From Catonia carolina (taxonomy: Eukaryota; Arthropoda; Insecta; Hemiptera; Achilidae): a stretch of DNA of 64,000 bases. The stretch lies in contig JAQMRL010000007.1 of the NCBI GenBank assembly GCA_035578175.1, forward strand, positions 51,737,227-51,801,226. The letters are read 5' to 3'. The notes under the pieces were generated by a model. It saw only the letters and a list, made by a program, of their open reading frames with translations, ran no database searches and was not told the DNA's origin. Position 1 is the first letter of the stretch. Each line of letters starts with the position of its first letter. Below, one piece after another: positions 1-10,391 of the stretch. A program made the translations under genes and the position numbers.

Positions 1-279
1 GCAGTGTAAAACTATAACCTTTAACACCTGATTCGTACAGATAAGATAAATAAAAAATAATTCGGCGACAGCATTCGCTTAATTGTCGTAGCGAAAGTAG
101 AAACAGAAAAATTACGATCCCGCTAGCTGTGATTTTATAGAGTTTTAGGCCTGTAATCAGTGTTTATGTAGGCAGCTTGTTCCAATATTACAATTTTATA
201 AGCATTATCAGATGCGACTTTTTAACGTTCCGAAACCGAACAATTCATGCGTTCTCTTAAGCAAGGTAGGCTTATAAAA

Positions 280-531
280 TTACTTATTTTCAATCCAATT
301 TGTCAGTAAACTAAAATGCTGGCTGTTGAAATTGTTGTGCAATGAAAGTTGTTTTTTAGGTAAGCAGCGGAAAAGGTGGTTTGAGCGTTTAAAATCTTTT
401 CTGAGTGAGATGAGTTGAGTTGGTTTACATGGTCTTCTCACAGCGTTTATAATTATACTTATCAGAATGCCAGTCCTTCGGAAAATCATGTACTTTCGAC
501 TCTCCAAATGACACCTGTATTTCATTATCAA
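280..531 (-). other. 83-codon minus-strand ORF repeated in nearly every unit, coding status doubtful
   Basis: This ORF (u280-u531) begins MIMKYRCHLE, is basic and rich in R, K, N and S, and matches no family I recognise. It has no clear signal peptide or membrane segment. Copies recur at every unit, for example 2132-2383, 16809-17060 and 63130-63381. In U12, U16, U17, U21, U25, U26, U28 and U31 a CC-to-TT change shortens it to 78 codons, and in U29 a 1-bp insertion breaks it. U4, U7, U9 and U28 each carry a single substitution. Because the whole unit is nearly invariant, survival of the frame is not evidence of selection. It could be a fortuitous ORF. Confidence 0.12.
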
Positions 532-867
532 CAGGGTTTGATTGTAAAATGAAATTCATGAATCTCAGATGAGAGAACTCTGACTAGTGTCATTTATACC
601 TCTACCTCTTCTGTTCTTACGTGCTTTAGTCATATAATTGGCTGACCCTGTGATAAATATGAATACATATTTTCGGTCAGGAACTAGCAAATTACGTGCA
701 AAAAATGTTTAACACTCTACCTTTTCATTATGGCCACAATAAATTTCATACATCTTAAAATACAGGAACTAATGAAATAAGAGTAAAGCCAGAAAACCTT
801 TTTCGAAATTACATCGGCCATTATATCATCATTTTGTGAGACCGTTGATTATTATTTTTCGACTAAT

Positions 868-882
868 GCTCGTTGGTAGAGC
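868..882 (+). other. tRNA D-arm / A-box-like segment (one per unit)
   Basis: The bases read GCTC-GTTGGTA-GAGC: a perfect 4-bp stem with a 7-nt loop, one A short of the common tRNA D-arm GCTCAGTTGGTAGAGC. Downstream, a weak stem could present a TTT-containing loop, but I see no convincing B box or T-arm (GGTTCGANNCC). It is at best a decayed tRNA or tRNA-derived SINE fragment and may be chance. It recurs at the same unit position in the other full copies. Confidence 0.2.
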
Positions 883-1396
883 AAAACAGTTTTCTTGTTA
901 TAAAACGGATTAATGAGGTATATTTTCTTACCCGGTAGAATATTGACTTTGTTTCTTCTCAAGATATTTTGAATTAGATTTTTCAGTTGCCGTCTACGTA
1001 TCGTAATATTTATTTACAGTTGTATAAAGTCATTCCCTTAAAAATATGATACATTACTGGCCAAAAATTAGGTTACAAAAATCGAACAACTAGGGAAAAT
1101 AGATAACTCTTATTTGTTTTTTTTCTTTGTGTCGTTATCGAATGAACACTCGTGATTTTTTAAAAAACCGTGTTAACATTTAGCAGCAACAGAAACCAAT
1201 TTTTAATTTCCTTAAAAACTCGAAAGATCTCTACAATGGGGTACTACATATTTCGTAAGTGATATTCACCGAGAAACTATAAATCTCATTAAAAGGTACC
1301 TTCTTATGTTCTGCCCTACCGTTAACTAGAAGTTGACATTGGGTGTGGACTTTATATTACAATCACACTCGACGTGAAGCCCAGAATCAGTACGGA

Positions 1397-1632
1397 CCAA
1401 TCAGAAAGCAGCATATCCTGACGAATGACGTAACGCTCAAGACACTTTGTCATTGGTTGACATCGGTGTGACGTAGTACAGTAATATAAACTCTCTGATT
1501 GGACAATATTAACCAATCAAAACGACGCAAAAGAAGACATCTGATTGGTTAAAGCTGGGCTTTCCCATTGGCCGAAAATACCAGACTCTGATTGGGCAAT
1601 TATTACCTGAGCCGTTGACGTCACATGCGCAT
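1397..1632. promoter_or_regulatory. CCAAT/CRE-rich promoter-like cluster (one per unit)
   Basis: Seven CCAAT pentamers lie within 199 bp: CCAAT at u1397 and u1513; ATTGG at u1452, u1498, u1544, u1567 and u1591. Between and after them are TGACGTAA (u1426), TGACGTAG (u1469), TATAAA (u1485), the full CRE palindrome TGACGTCA (u1616) and the ATGCGCAT palindrome (u1625). CCAAT is the NF-Y recognition core and TGACGTCA is the CREB/ATF site; binding here is inferred. Five of seven boxes read as CCAAT on the minus strand, where a TATAAAG also occurs at u1350-u1356, so transcription could run leftward, rightward or both. U5 has lost one box (ATTAG at 8906). Every other full unit appears to keep all seven. 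Confidence 0.5.
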
Positions 1633-1852
1633 CACACTCAACTTGGCCCGACTTACTAACGCAACCCTAACAGATCGTTTGTTGAATACCAGTTATACTT
1701 TGATACGTATATTTTTGTTTCTGTTAAACACAATAATAGCGTAGGTCAAAAATGATTTGTCAAGTAACGTCTTGGTCAAGTCTATTTTTCGTTGTTTTAG
1801 GATCTGTTAGTTAACGGGAAATTTATAAGCAGTATTTATATCTTCTACACAG

Positions 1853-3704
1853 GCAGTGTAAAACTATAACCTTTAACACCTGATTCGTACAGATAAGATA
1901 AATAAAAAATAATTCGGCGACAGCATTCGCTTAATTGTCGTAGCGAAAGTAGAAACAGAAAAATTACGATCCCGCTAGCTGTAATTTTATAGAGTTTTAG
2001 GCCTGTAATCAGTGTTTATGTAGGCAGCTTGTTCCAATATTACAATTTTATAAGCATTATCAGATGCGACTTTTTAACGTTCCGAAACCGAACAATTCAT
2101 GCGTTCTCTTAAGCAAGGTAGGCTTATAAAATTACTTATTTTCAATCCAATTTGTCAGTAAACTAAAATGCTGGCTGTTGAAATTGTTGTGCAATGAAAG
2201 TTGTTTTTTAGGTAAGCAGCGGAAAAGGTGGTTTGAGCGTTTAAAATCTTTTCTGAGTGAGATGAGTTGAGTTGGTTTACATGGTCTTCTCACAGCGTTT
2301 ATAATTATACTTATCAGAATGCCAGTCCTTCGGAAAATCATGTACTTTCGACTCTCCAAATGACACCTGTATTTCATTATCAACAGGGTTTGATTGTAAA
2401 ATGAAATTCATGAATCTCAGATGAAAGAACTCTGACTAGTGTCATTTATATCTCTACCTCTTCTGTTCTTACCTGCTTTAGTCATATAATTGGCTGACCC
2501 TGTGATAAATATGAATACATATTTTCGGTCAGGAACTAGCAAATTACGTGCAAAAAATGTTTAACACTCTACCTTTTCATTATGGCCACAATAAATTTCA
2601 TACATCTTAAAATACAGGAACTAATGAAATAAGAGTAAAGCCAGAAAACCTTTTTCGAAATTACATCGGCCATTATATCATCATTTTGTGAGACCGTTGA
2701 TTATTATTTTTCGACTAATGCTCGTTGGTAGAGCAAAATAGTTTTCTTGTTATAAAACGGATTAATGAGGTATATTTTCTTACCCGGTAGAATATTGACT
2801 TTGTTTCTTCTCAAGATATTTTGAATTAGATTTTTCAGTTGCCGTCTACGTATCGTAATATTTATTTACAGTTGTATAAAGTCATTCCCTTAAAAATATG
2901 ATACATTACTGGCCAAAAATTAGGTTACAAAAATCGAACAACTAGGGAAAATAGATAACTCTCTTTTGTTTTTTTTCTTTGTGTCGTTATCGAATGAACA
3001 CTCGTGATTTTTTAAAAAACCGTGTTAACATTTAGCAGCAACAGAAACCAATTTTTAATTTCCTTAAAAACCCGAAAGATCTCTACAATGGGGTACTACA
3101 TATTTCGTAAGTGATATTCACCGAGAAACTATAAATCTCATTAAAAGGTACCTTCTTATGTTCTGCCCTACCGTTAACTAGAAGTTGACGTTGGGTGTGG
3201 ACTTTATATTACAATCACACTCGACGTGACGCCCAGAATCAGTACGGACCAATCAGAAAGCAGCATATCCTGACGAATGACGTAACGCTCAAGACACTTT
3301 GTCATTGGTTGACATCGGTGTGACGTAGTACAGTAATATAAACTCTCTGATTGGACAATATTAACCAATCAAAACGACGCAAAAGAAGACATCTGATTGG
3401 TTAAAGCTGGGCTTTCCCATTGGCCGAAAATACCAGACTCTGATTGGGCAATTATTACCTGAGCCGTTGACGTCACATGCGCATCACACTCAACTTGGCC
3501 CGACTTACTCACGCAACCCTAACAGATCGTTTGTTGAATACCAGTTATACTTTGATACATATATTTTTGTTTCTGTTAAACACAATAATAGCGTAGGTCA
3601 AAAATGATTTGTCAAGTAACGTCTTGGTCAAGTCTATTTTTCGTTGTTTTAGGATCTGTTAGTTAACGGGAAATTTATAAGCAGTATTTATATCTTCTAC
3701 ACAG
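1853..3704 (+). repeat. Satellite unit U2
   Basis: Complete, 1,852 bp. Carries a private AGATGAAAG near u569, TATATCTC and TTACCTGC (shared with U3), and AAAACCCG near 3070 (shared with U24, U25 and U30). Confidence 0.96.
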
Positions 3705-5556
3705 GCAGTGTAAAACTATAACCTTTAACACCTGATTCGTACAGATAAGATAAATAAAAAATAATTCGGCGACAGCATTCGCTTAATTGTCGTAGCGAAA
3801 GTAGAAACAGAAAAATTACGATCCCGCTAGCTGTAATTTTATAGAGTTTTAGGCCTGTAATCAGTGTTTATGTAGGCAGCTTGTTCCAATATTACAATTT
3901 TATAAGCATTATCAGATGCGACTTTTTAACGTTCCGAAACCGAGCAATTCATGCGTTCTCTTAAGCAAGGTAGGCTTATAAAATTACTTATTTTCAATCC
4001 AATTTGTCAGTAAACTAAAATGCTGGCTGTTGAAATTGTTGTGCAATGAAAGTTGTTTTTTAGGTAAGCAGCGGAAAAGGTGGTTTGAGCGTTTAAAATC
4101 TTTTCTGAGTGAGATGAGTTGAGTTGGTTTACATGGTCTTCTCACAGCGTTTATAATTATACTTATCAGAATGCCAGTCCTTCGGAAAATCATGTACTTT
4201 CGACTCTCCAAATGACACCTGTATTTCATTATCAACAGGGTTTGATTGTAAAATGAAATTCATGAATCTCAGATGAGAGAACTCTGACTAGTGTCATTTA
4301 TATCTCTACCTCTTCTGTTCTTACCTGCTTTAGTCATATAATTGGCTGACCCTGTGATAAATATGAATACATATTTTCGGTCAGGAACTAGCAAATTACG
4401 TGCAAAAAATGTTTAACACTCTACCTTTTCATTATGGCCACAATAAATTTCATACATCTTAAAATACAGGAACTAATGAAATAAGAGTAAAGCCAGAAAA
4501 CCTTTTTCGAAATTACATCGGCCATTATATCATCATTTTGTGAGACCGTTGATTATTATTTTTCGACTAATGCTCGTTGGTAGAGCAAAATAGTTTTCTT
4601 GGTATAAAACGGATTAATGAGGTATATTTTCTTACCCGGTAGAATATTGACTTTGTTTCTTCTCAAGATATTTTGAATTAGATTTTTCAGTTGCCGTCTA
4701 CGTATCGTAATATTTATTTACAGTTGTATAAAGTCATTCCCTTAAAAATATGATACATTACTGGCCAAAAATTAGGTTACAAAAATCGAACAACTAGGGA
4801 AAATAGATAACTCTCTTTTGTTTTTTTTCTTTGTGTCGTTATCGAATGAACACTCGTGATTTTTTAAAAAACCGTGTTAACATTTAGCAGCAACAGAAAC
4901 CAATTTTTAATTTCCTTAAAAACTCGAAAGATCTCTACAATGGGGTACTACATATTTCGTAAGTGATATTCACCGAGAAACTATAAATCTCATTAAAAGG
5001 TACCTTCTTATGTTCTGCCCTACCGTTAACTAGAAGTTGACATTGGGTGTGGACTTTATATTACAATCACACTCGACGTGAAGCCCAGAATCAGTACGGA
5101 CCAATCAGAAAGCAGCATATCCTGACGAATGACGTAACGCTCAAGACACTTTGTCATTGGTTGACATCGGTGTGACGTAGTACAGTAATATAAACTCTCT
5201 GATTGGACAATATTAACCAATCAAAACGACGCAAAAGAAGACATCTGATTGGTTAAAGCTGGGCTTTCTCATTGGCCGAAAATACGAGACTCTGATTGGG
5301 CAATTATTACCTGAGCCGTTGACGTCACATGCGCATCACACTCAACTTGGCCCGACTTACTCACGCAACCCTAACAGATCGTTTGTTGAATACCAGTTAT
5401 ACTTTGATACATATATTTTTGTTTCTGTTAAACACAATAATAGCGTAGGTCAAAAATGATTTGTCAAGTAACGTCTTGGTCAAGTCTATTTTTCGTTGTT
5501 TTAGGATCTGTTAGTTAACGGGAAATTTATAAGCAGTATTTATATCTTCTACACAG
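3705..5556 (+). repeat. Satellite unit U3
   Basis: Complete, 1,852 bp. Has GAGCAATTC near 3944 (shared with U9, U12, U21, U26, U31), a private TTGGTATAAA near 4600, the GACATT/GTGAAG pair and a private CTTTCTCATTGG near 5265. Confidence 0.96.
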
Positions 5557-7408
5557 GCAGTGTAAAACTATAACCTTTAACACCTGATTCGTACAGATAA
5601 GATAAATAAAAAATAATTCGGCGACAGCATTCGCTTAATTGTCGTAGCGAAAGTAGAAACAGAAAAATTACGATCCCGCTAGCTGTGATTTTATAGAGTT
5701 TTAGGCCTGTAATCAGTGTTTATGTAGGCAGCTTGATCGAATATTACAATTTTATAAGCATTATCAGATGCGACTTTTTAACGTTCCGAAACCGAACAAT
5801 TCATGCGTTCTCTTAAGCAAGGTAGGCTTATAAAATTACTTATTTTCAATCCAATTTGTCAGTAAACTAAAATGCTGGCTGTTGAAATTGTTGTGCAATG
5901 AAAGTTGTTTTTTAGGTAAGCAGCGGAAAAGGTGGTTTGAGCGTTTAAAATCTTTTCTGAGTGAGATGAGTTGAGTTGGTTTACATGGTCTTCTCAGAGC
6001 GTTTATAATTATACTTATCAGAATGCCAGTCCTTCGGAAAATCATGTACTTTCGACTCTCCAAATGACACCTGTATTTCATTATCAACAGGGTTTGATTG
6101 TAAAATGAAATTCATGAATCTCAGATGAGAGAACTCTGACTAGTGTCATTTATACCTCTACCTCTTCTGTTCTTACGTGCTTTAGTCATATAATTGGCTG
6201 ACCCTGTGATAAATATGAATACATATTTTCGGTCAGGAACTAGCAAATTACGTGCAAAAAATGTTTAACACTCTACCTTTTCATTATGGCCACAATAAAT
6301 TTCATACATCTTAAAATACAGGAACTAATGAAATAAGAGTAAAGCCAGAAAACCTTTTTCGAAATTACATCGGCCATTATATCATCATTTTGTGAGACCG
6401 TTGATTATTATTTTTCGACTAATGCTCGTTGGTAGAGCAAAATAGTTTTCTTGTTATAAAACGGATTAATGAGGTATATTTTCTTACCCGGTAGAATATT
6501 GACTTTGTTTCTTCTCAAGATATTTTGAATTAGATTTTTCAGTTGCCGTCTACGTATCGTAATATTTATTTACAGTTGTATAAAGTCATTCCCTTAAAAA
6601 TATGATACATTACTGGCCAAAAATTAGGTTACAAAAATCGAACAACTAGGGAAAATAGATAACTCTCTTTTGTTTTTTTTCTTTGTGTCGTTATCGAATG
6701 AACACTCGTGATTTTTTAAAAAACCGTGTTAACATTTAGCAGCAACAGAAACCAATTTTTAATTTCCTTAAAAACTCGAAAGATCTCTACAATGGGGTAC
6801 TACATATTTCGTAAGTGATATTCACCGAGAAACTATAAATCTCATTAAAAGGTACCTTCTTATGTTCTGCCCTACCGTTAACTAGAAGTTGACATTGGGT
6901 GTGGACTTTATATTACAATCACACTCGACGTGAAGCCCAGAATCAGTACGGACCAATCAGAAAGCAGCATATCCTGACGAATGACGTAACGCTCAAGACA
7001 CTTTGTCATTGGTTGACATCGGTGTGACGTAGTACAGTAATATAAACTCTCTGATTGGACAATATTAACCAATCAAAACGACGCAAAAGAAGACATCTGA
7101 TTGGTTAAAGCTGGGCTTTCCCATTGGCCGAAAATACGAGACTCTGATTGGGCAATTATTACCTGAGCCGTTGACGTCACATGCGCATCACACTCAACTT
7201 GGCCCGACTTACTCACGCAACCCTAACAGATCGTTTGTTGAATACCAGTTATACTTTGATACGTATATTTTTGTTTCTGTTAAACACAATAATAGCGTAG
7301 GTCAAAAATGATTTGTCAAGTAACGTCTTGGTCAAGTCTATTTTTCGTTGTTTTAGGATCTGTTAGTTAACGGGAAATTTATAAGCAGTATTTATATCTT
7401 CTACACAG
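5557..7408 (+). repeat. Satellite unit U4
   Basis: Complete, 1,852 bp. Has a private double change CTTGATCGAAT near 5733, CTCAGAGCG near 5995 (Val to Leu in the 83-codon ORF), the GACATT/GTGAAG pair and GATACGTA as in U1. Confidence 0.96.
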
Positions 7409-9260
7409 GCAGTGTAAAACTATAACCTTTAACACCTGATTCGTACAGATAAGATAAATAAAAAATAATTCGGCGACAGCATTCGCTTAATTGTCGTAGC
7501 GAAAGTAGAAACAGAAAAATTACGATTCCGCTAGCTGTAATTTTATAGAGTTTTAGGCCTGTAATCAGTGTTTATGTAGGCAGCTTGTTCCAATATTACA
7601 ATTTTATAAGCATTATCAGATGCGACTTTTTAACGTTCCGAAACCGAACAATTCATGCGTTCTCTTAAGCAAGGTAGGCTTATAAAATTACTTATTTTCA
7701 ATCCAATTTGTCAGTAAACTAAAATGCTGGCTGTTGAAATTGTTGTGCAATGAAAGTTGTTTTTTAGGTAAGCAGCGGAAAAGGTGGTTTGAGCGTTTAA
7801 AATCTTTTCTGAGTGAGATGAGTTGAGTTGGTTTACATGGTCTTCTCACAGCGTTTATAATTATACTTATCAGAATGCCAGTCCTTCGGAAAATCATGTA
7901 CTTTCGACTCTCCAAATGACACCTGTATTTCATTATCAACAGGGTTTGATTGTAAAATGAAATTCATGAATCTCAGATGAGAGAACTCTGACTAGTGTCA
8001 TTTATACCTCTACCTCTTCTGTTCTTACGTGCTTTAGTCATATAATTGGCTGACCCTGTGATAAATATGAATACATATTTTCGGTCAGGAACTAGCAAAT
8101 TACGTGCAAAAAATGTTTAACACTCTACCTTTTCATTATGGCCACAATAAATTTCATACATCTTAAAATACAGGAACTGATGAAATAAGAGTAAAGCCAG
8201 AAAACCTTTTTCGAAATTACATCGGCCATTATATCATCATTTTGTGAGACCGTTGATTATTATTTTTCGACTAATGCTCGTTGGTAGAGCAAAATAGTTT
8301 TCTTGTTATAAAACGGATTAATGAGGTATATTTTCTTACCCGGTAGAATATTGACTTTGTTTCTTCTCAAGATATTTTGAATTAGATTTTTCAGTTGCCG
8401 TCTACGTATCGTAATATTTATTTACAGTTGTATAAAGTCATTCCCTTAAAAATATGATACATTACTGGCCAAAAATTAGGTTACAAAAATCGAACAACTA
8501 GGGAAAATAGATAACTCTCTTTTGTTTTTTTTCTTTGTGTCGTTATCGAATGAACACTCGTGATTTTTTAAAAAACCGTGTTAACATTTAGCAGCAACAG
8601 AAACCAATTTTTAATTTCCTTAAAAACTCGAAAGATCTCTACAATGGGGTACTACATATTTCGTAAGTGATATTCACCGAGAAACTATAAATCTCATTAA
8701 AAGGTACCTTCTTATGTTCTGCCCTACCGTTAACTAGAAGTTGACGTTGGGTGTGGACTTTATATTACAATCACACTCGACGTGACGCCCAGAATCAGTA
8801 CGGACCAATCAGAAAGCAGCATATCCTGACGAATGACGTAACGCTCAAGACACTTTGTCATTGGTTGACATCGGTGTGACGTAGTACAGTAATATAAACT
8901 CTCTGATTAGACAATATTAACCAATCAAAACGACGCAAAAGAAGACATCTGATTGGTTAAAGCTGGGCTTTCCCATTGGCCGAAAATACGAGACTCTGAT
9001 TGGGCAATTATTACCTGAGCCGTTGACGTCACATGCGCATCACACTCAACTTGGCCCGACTTACTCACGCAACCCTAACAGATCGTTTGTTGAATACCTG
9101 TTATACTTTGATACATATATTTTTGTTTCTGTTAAACACAATAATAGCGTAGGTCAAAAATGATTTGTCAAGTAACGTCTTGGTCAAGTCTATTTTTCGT
9201 TGTTTTAGGATCTGTTAGTTAACGGGAAATTTATAAGCAGTATTTATATCTTCTACACAG
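7409..9260 (+). repeat. Satellite unit U5
   Basis: Complete, 1,852 bp, the last intact copy left of the retrotransposon. Private changes: ACGATTCCG near 7524, AACTGATG near 8177, ATACCTGTT near 9096, and ATTGG to ATTAG at 8906-8910, which destroys one CCAAT box of the promoter-like cluster. Confidence 0.96.
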
Positions 9261-9542
9261 GCAGTGTACAACTATAACCTTTAACACCTGATTTGTACAG
9301 ATAAGGTAAATAAAAAATAATTCGGCGACAGCATTCGCTTAATTGTCGTAGCGAAAGTATAAGCAGAAAAATTACGAGCAAAATAGTTTTCTTGTAATAA
9401 AACAGATTAATGAGGTATATTTTCTTACCCGGTAGAATATTGACTTTGTTTCTTCTCAAGATATTTTGAATTAGATTTTTCAGTTGCCGTCTACGTATCG
9501 TAATATTTATTTACAGTTGTATAAAGTCATTCCCTTAAAAAT
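9261..9542 (+). repeat. Satellite unit U6, left fragment, internally deleted
   Basis: Bases 9261-9377 match u1-u117 and 9378-9542 match u881-u1045, so 763 bp (u118-u880) are missing, with GA shared at the breakpoint. I count about seven substitutions in 282 bp, far more than in intact units. At 9542 satellite identity stops and retrotransposon LTR begins. The 68-codon minus ORF that appears over 9253-9459 is a by-product of the deletion. Confidence 0.95.
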
Positions 9543-9682
9543 GAAAGGTTGTTTACGTTTCTATTTACAATAGTTGACTTGTTAACAAAAGGATATTTCT
9601 AGCATTCATTAATAAAGAGTTATTCTTTTACTTGAGTAGATTTCACTACTTTATTCTGGAACAATCTTTATGAATGAGTAGG

Positions 9683-9717
9683 TATAAAATGAGACCCCCG
9701 AGTGCGGTCAGTCAGTA
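9683..9717 (+). promoter_or_regulatory. 5' LTR core promoter: TATA box and arthropod-type initiator
   Basis: TATAAAA at 9683-9689 is followed by TCAGTCAGT at 9708-9716. The A at 9710 lies 27 bp from the start of the TATA box, the usual RNA polymerase II distance, and TCAGT is the common arthropod initiator. Transcription of the genomic RNA (start of R) probably begins here. Confidence 0.7.
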
Positions 9718-10024
9718 TTCGTGTGATCTATGCCGTGTGATTATTGGGGTGTGTATTTACAGGTTACACATCCGAGTATTGTAGTGATTCAAGATTGTTA
9801 TACCGTCTCTTCGTTGTGTGTGTATTGGGTAAAGTTAATGTGTAGTTTTGTGAATTCAGTTTGTGTTGTATGTTAGTGTAATATATAAAAGCGATTGTAA
9901 GTAGGCTAAGTAAGTTATTAAGTTTGTTATTGTTTGTTATTTTTTTAAAGTGAATTATTTAATCATTTATTGTATTTCTTAATTATAATTAGTTTAATCA
10001 TTCTATTTTGTAATCTTTTAGTGA

Positions 10025-10030
10025 AATAAA
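10025..10030 (+). terminator. LTR poly(A) signal (5' copy)
   Basis: AATAAA lies about 315 bp after the inferred start site. The equivalent signal in the 3' LTR is at 15896-15901 and would be the functional one for full-length transcripts. Confidence 0.55.
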
Positions 10031-10072
10031 TATCTGTAATTGTAAACTTTAGTCTATTAATTATTTAATAAC

Positions 10073-10134
10073 CTAGATCCCGAAACGGACCTTAGCAATA
10101 AGTGTCACATTGGTGTCAGAAGTGCGGGATCTAG
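10073..10134 (+). promoter_or_regulatory. U5-leader inverted repeat enclosing the PBS
   Basis: CTAGATCCCG at 10073-10082 is the exact reverse complement of CGGGATCTAG at 10125-10134. In the RNA this gives a 10-bp stem whose 42-nt loop contains the LTR end and the primer-binding site. Comparable U5-leader stems near the PBS regulate reverse-transcription initiation in vertebrate retroviruses; the same role here is inferred. The 3' LTR has only the left arm. Confidence 0.6.
10111..10128 (+). other. Primer-binding site, tRNA-Leu type
   Basis: TGGTGTCAGAAGTG, one base after the LTR end, complements the 3' end of insect tRNA-Leu (…CACTTCTGACA plus CCA). After these 14 bases the match to the tRNA I know breaks at an extra C before GGG, which is also part of the inverted-repeat stem. 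Assignment rests on the 14-base match. Confidence 0.7.
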
Positions 10135-10391
10135 TGTTTTTGGATAATTGTAAGTAAAATCTGAATTCAGTTAAGTGTTTTAAAATTATCGTATAGTAAA
10201 TTAGTGTTGTGTTTTTTTAAATTTAGCGTTTAAAGTTTTGTGTATGTAGTAAGTTTATTTAGTCTGTAGAATCTCTTATCGTCGCTATAAAACTGTTTCA
10301 TAAAATAGTTCTATTTTGTTTCTGTAATTAAGTTTTTTGTCTGTACAAGTTACTATTTTTTGTAATTAATTGTAAATAATTCTTAGTCAAA
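10135..10391 (+). other. Retrotransposon 5' untranslated leader
   Basis: AT-rich, T-rich leader between the PBS stem and the gag start, about 257 bp. No ORF or recognised packaging element is evident. Confidence 0.6.

Larger units (their letters stand above)
1..1852 (+). repeat. Satellite unit U1 (reference for u-coordinates)
   Basis: Complete 1,852-bp unit, used here to number unit positions. Its variants against the majority sequence include GTGATTTT near u131, AAAACAG near u886, CTTATTTG near u1109, the GACATT/GTGAAG pair near u1335 and u1375 (shared with U3 and U4), TTACTAAC near u1653 and GATACGTA near u1702. Confidence 0.97.
9543..10109 (+). repeat. 5' LTR, truncated at its 5' end
   Basis: From about 9546 it aligns with 15418-15980 of the 3' LTR. 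The first ~216 bp of the LTR are absent. It ends in GTGTCACA at 10109, next to the PBS. The core promoter survives: TATAAAA, start site and AATAAA are all present. Only the upstream half of U3 is gone. The breakpoint falls in a short direct repeat (GTTGTTTA twice in the 3' copy) and shares ATGA with it, leaving a few bases of ambiguity. Confidence 0.93.

Noticed and set aside
280..531. The repeated minus-strand ORF as a real gene family of about 30 copies
   Set aside because: No recognisable domain, no test of constraint possible at near-identity of the whole unit, and two length classes plus a frameshift; kept only as a low-confidence note.
1156..1167. TTTTTTAAAAAA palindrome as a functional site
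   Set aside because: A 12-bp A/T palindrome is unremarkable in such AT-rich DNA.
1..9260. Array as rDNA, 5S, histone or snRNA gene cluster
   Set aside because: Unit length and CCAAT boxes prompted the idea, but no conserved rRNA, 5S, histone-fold or snRNA sequence is visible on either strand.
9253..9459. 68-codon minus-strand ORF
   Set aside because: It spans the 763-bp deletion junction of a satellite unit and exists only because of it.
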